NCBI RefSeq assembly: GCF_002754475.1
Contig: NZ_PEFL01000002.1
Span: 186,001 to 250,000 of the forward strand
Direction: 5' to 3'
Length of the DNA: 64,000 nt
Source of the DNA: Comamonas sp. 26
GTDB taxonomy: Bacteria; Pseudomonadota; Gammaproteobacteria; Burkholderiales; Burkholderiaceae_C
Shown: positions 61,598 to 64,000 of the stretch, one piece after another
Position numbering within the stretch: position 1 is the stretch's first letter
Layout of the letters: every line of letters begins with the position of its first letter
Position numbers and translations under genes: made by a program
The notes under the pieces: generated by a model
Told to the model about the DNA's origin: nothing
What the model saw: only the letters and a program-made list of their open reading frames with translations
Database searches by the model: none

Positions 61598-62845
61598 TTA
61601 GATGCGCTTGAAGACCAGCGTACCGTTGGTGCCACCAAAGCCGAAGTTGTTCTTCACAGCCACTTCCAGCTTGGCATCCCGCGCTGTATTGGCGCAGTAA
61701 TCCAGGTCGCAATCAGGGTCCTGATTGTCCAGGTTGATGGTCGGCGGGATCTTCTGATCGTACAGAGCCATCACGGTGAACACGCTCTCAATACCACCAG
61801 CGCCACCCAGCAGGTGACCTGTCATGGACTTGGTCGAGCTGACCACCAGACCCTTCTTGGCGTACTCGCCCATGGCCGCCTTGATGGCGTTGGACTCATT
61901 TGTATCGCCCAGGGGGGTCGATGTGCCGTGCGCATTCAAGTAGTTGACCTGATCCTGGTTCACACCAGCATTGCGCAAAGCGTTGAGCATGGCGCGACGG
62001 GGGCCGTCCATGCTGGGAGCTGTCATGTGACCTGCATCGGCACTCATGCCAAAGCCAGACAGCTCCGCGTAAATCTTGGCACCACGGGCCTTGGCATGTT
62101 CGTACTCTTCGAGCACCAGCACACCAGCACCTTCGCCGAGAACAAAGCCATCGCGGTCCTTGTCCCAGGGGCGCGAGGCAGCCTTGGGGTCGTCGTTGCG
62201 CGTAGAAAGCGCACGCATGGCTGCAAAGCCACCGACGCCCAGAGGCGACACAGTCGCTTCCGTGCCACCAGCCACGACGATGTCAGCATCGCCGTATTCG
62301 ATCATGCGTCCGCCTTCGCCGATGCAGTGCAGACCTGTTGTGCAGGCTGTCACGATCGACAGATTCGGCCCCTTGAAGCCAAATCGCATGGACACATGCC
62401 CTGCCACCATATTAATAATGGAAGCAGGCACGAAGAACGGCGTAACGCGGCGAGGGCCACGCGCAGCCAGTTCTGCGTGAGTGTTCTCGATCAGCGGCAG
62501 ACCTCCGATACCCGAGCCGATCACGCAAGCAATGCGTGTGGCCAGGTCTTCGGACAGGGCATCGCCCGTAGGCAGGCCCGCGTCTAAAACGGCTTGCTCC
62601 GCAGCCGCGATACCGTAATGAATGAAGCTGTCCATGGTGCGCGCATCTTTCGCGCTCATGTACTTCTCCACATCAAATCCCTTGACCTCACCCGCAATCT
62701 TGCAGGAGAAGTTCGACGTATCGAACTTGGAAATGAGACCAATACCGGACTGGCCGGCCAACAGATTGGCCCAGGCGTCTCCCACCGTGTTACCCACGGG
62801 GGAAATGCAACCCAGACCGGTCACGACAACGCGACGACGGCTCAT
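61598..62845 (-). CDS. fabF: 3-oxoacyl-[ACP] synthase II
   Basis: Condensing enzyme that extends acyl-ACP with malonyl-ACP. The 415-residue protein has the catalytic Cys168 ([14 protein letters not shown]), His306 ([14 protein letters not shown]) and the Lys339/His344 pair ([15 protein letters not shown]). Start is ATG at 62845. It follows acpP by 37 bases, the usual fabG-acpP-fabF order. Confidence 0.97.
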   Translation of the reverse strand: MSRRRVVVTGLGCISPVGNTVGDAWANLLAGQSGIGLISKFDTSNFSCKIAGEVKGFDVEKYMSAKDARTMDSFIHYGIAAAEQAVLDAGLPTGDALSEDLATRIACVIGSGIGGLPLIENTHAELAARGPRRVTPFFVPASIINMVAGHVSMRFGFKGPNLSIVTACTTGLHCIGEGGRMIEYGDADIVVAGGTEATVSPLGVGGFAAMRALSTRNDDPKAASRPWDKDRDGFVLGEGAGVLVLEEYEHAKARGAKIYAELSGFGMSADAGHMTAPSMDGPRRAMLNALRNAGVNQDQVNYLNAHGTSTPLGDTNESNAIKAAMGEYAKKGLVVSSTKSMTGHLLGGAGGIESVFTVMALYDQKIPPTINLDNQDPDCDLDYCANTARDAKLEVAVKNNFGFGGTNGTLVFKRI

Positions 62846-62882
62846 GCGTTCAAACCTTTAACTGATCGCTGAAAAAAGACCC

Positions 62883-63158
<276 letters not shown>

Positions 63159-63281
63159 CTAGCCGTTTCGGGAGAAGCCCCTTGGCGGCAGGCCGTCGCG
63201 AGGACACGGCCACTGAACTTGCAAAAGTGTTCAGCTTCTGGCAGCAGGTGTGACAAATGCCACGACTGCTGCCGAAATTTC

Positions 63282-64000
63282 TTACATGTACATGCCGCCG
63301 TTGACGTGCAATTCCTGCCCCGTCACATAGCCTGCACCAGCCGAAGCCAGATAGGCTACGGCATGTGCAATATCGCTAGGCTGACCCAGATCGCCCATGG
63401 CAATCTGCGCCTTCAGCGCAGCCTTCTGCGCCTCTGGCAAGTCTGCCGTCATGTCGGTAGCAATAAAGCCTGGAGCCACGCAGTTTGCGGTGATGCCGCG
63501 GCTGCCCAGTTCTTTGGCCAGAGCACGCGTCATGCCAGCCACGCCAGCCTTGGCTGCAGCGTAGTTGACCTGACCGGCATTGCCCGATGCACCAACCACA
63601 CTGGTGATGCTGATAATGCGGCCAAAACGCTGCTTCATCATGGGGCGAATAGCCGCACGGCTGACTCGGAAAACGGCCTTCAGATTGGTGTCAATCACGG
63701 CATCCCAGTCGTCATCCTTCATGCGCATGGCCAAGGTGTCGCGGGTAATACCGGCGTTATTGACCAACACATGCAAGCCGCCATCGTTTTTCACGATGGA
63801 GTCAATCAGTGCGTCCACAGCAGCGCCGTCGGTCACATTCAGCGTCACGCCACGGCCACCAAAGGCGGACAGAGCTTGCGAAATTTTTTCAGCACCGGCG
63901 TCAGAAGTCGCCGTGCCGATCACTTGATAGCCCTTGGAGGCCAGCTCCTGTGCGATGGCTGCGCCGATGCCACGGGTGGCACCGGTCACCAGGGCAACCT
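63282..64000 (-). CDS. fabG: 3-oxoacyl-[ACP] reductase (5' end outside window)
   Basis: NADPH-dependent short-chain dehydrogenase of fatty-acid elongation. Visible residues include the nucleotide loop TGATRGIGAAIAQ, NNAGITRDTL, the catalytic Ser in ISITSVVGASGNAG and YAAAKAGVAGM with the Tyr-Lys pair, and the C-terminus ending GYVTGQELHVNGGMYM. The right edge of the window cuts off the first few residues (before VALVTGATRG), so only the beginning is missing. Confidence 0.95.
   Translation of the reverse strand, partial: VALVTGATRGIGAAIAQELASKGYQVIGTATSDAGAEKISQALSAFGGRGVTLNVTDGAAVDALIDSIVKNDGGLHVLVNNAGITRDTLAMRMKDDDWDAVIDTNLKAVFRVSRAAIRPMMKQRFGRIISITSVVGASGNAGQVNYAAAKAGVAGMTRALAKELGSRGITANCVAPGFIATDMTADLPEAQKAALKAQIAMGDLGQPSDIAHAVAYLASAGAGYVTGQELHVNGGMYM

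Overview
The window is a stretch of core chromosome from a betaproteobacterium of the family Comamonadaceae, most likely Comamonas or a close relative. The support is gene order (rpsF-priB-rpsR-rplI-dnaB; leuCDB-asd-fimV-truA-trpF-trpB-trpA-accD; rpoE-rseA-degP-lepA-lepB-rnc-era-recO-pdxJ-acpS-nagZ; fabG-acpP-fabF), high-GC codon use, and two families of short intergenic repeats. I found no rRNA, tRNA, CRISPR array, insertion sequence or prophage. Genus-level placement is inference.

Layout. 1-6143 (minus): the start of mobB, then threonine synthase, an unknown exported protein, homoserine dehydrogenase and an AlaA-type aminotransferase; hom and thrC are split by the unknown gene. 6309-9658 (plus): an Mth938-like protein, a PrxQ/BCP peroxiredoxin, a PIN-PhoH ATPase and an abutting tail-anchored coiled-coil protein. 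9814-12834 (minus): dnaB and the rpsF ribosomal operon. 13144-16978 (plus): grpE-dnaK-dnaJ with a sigma-32-like promoter. 17063-18412 (minus): an exported Sel1-repeat protein. 18754-24869 (plus): a LysR regulator, leuC, leuD, leuB and asd. 25239-32860 (plus): fimV, truA, trpF, trpB, trpA and accD.

32975-44500 is a looser mixture: a YggT membrane protein, a Lon N-domain protein, lysS, an unknown two-TM protein, a REC-GGDEF diguanylate cyclase, a small MscS channel, purT, a DUF4440-like lipoprotein, a small exported protein, a TenA-like protein, an unknown protein and a phosphofructokinase. 44735-48604 (minus) is a three-subunit periplasmic dehydrogenase of the gluconate dehydrogenase type (TAT-signal small subunit, GMC flavoprotein, triheme cytochrome c). 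48996-61447 (minus) is the envelope-stress, translation and RNA-processing block from rpoE to nagZ. 61598-64000 (minus) is fabF, acpP and the 3' part of fabG.

How the parts work together. thrC, hom and asd supply the aspartate family of amino acids; leuCDB makes leucine; trpF/B/A completes tryptophan; accD, fabG, acpP, fabF and acpS serve fatty-acid synthesis; rpoE, rseA and degP form an envelope stress circuit, next to lepB and other housekeeping genes.

The most interesting non-coding signals are (1) a 32-codon Thr/Ile-rich open frame followed by mutually exclusive hairpins just upstream of asd, resembling a threonine-type attenuator; (2) a GC-rich repeat present five times, always in the same orientation and always starting at or within a few bases of the stop codon of the gene reading into it; (3) an AT-rich dispersed repeat with a TAGCGC/GCGCTA core; (4) intrinsic-terminator hairpins placed directly against the starts of hom, recO and phoH; and (5) paired GTGCATGC palindromes upstream of the dehydrogenase operon.
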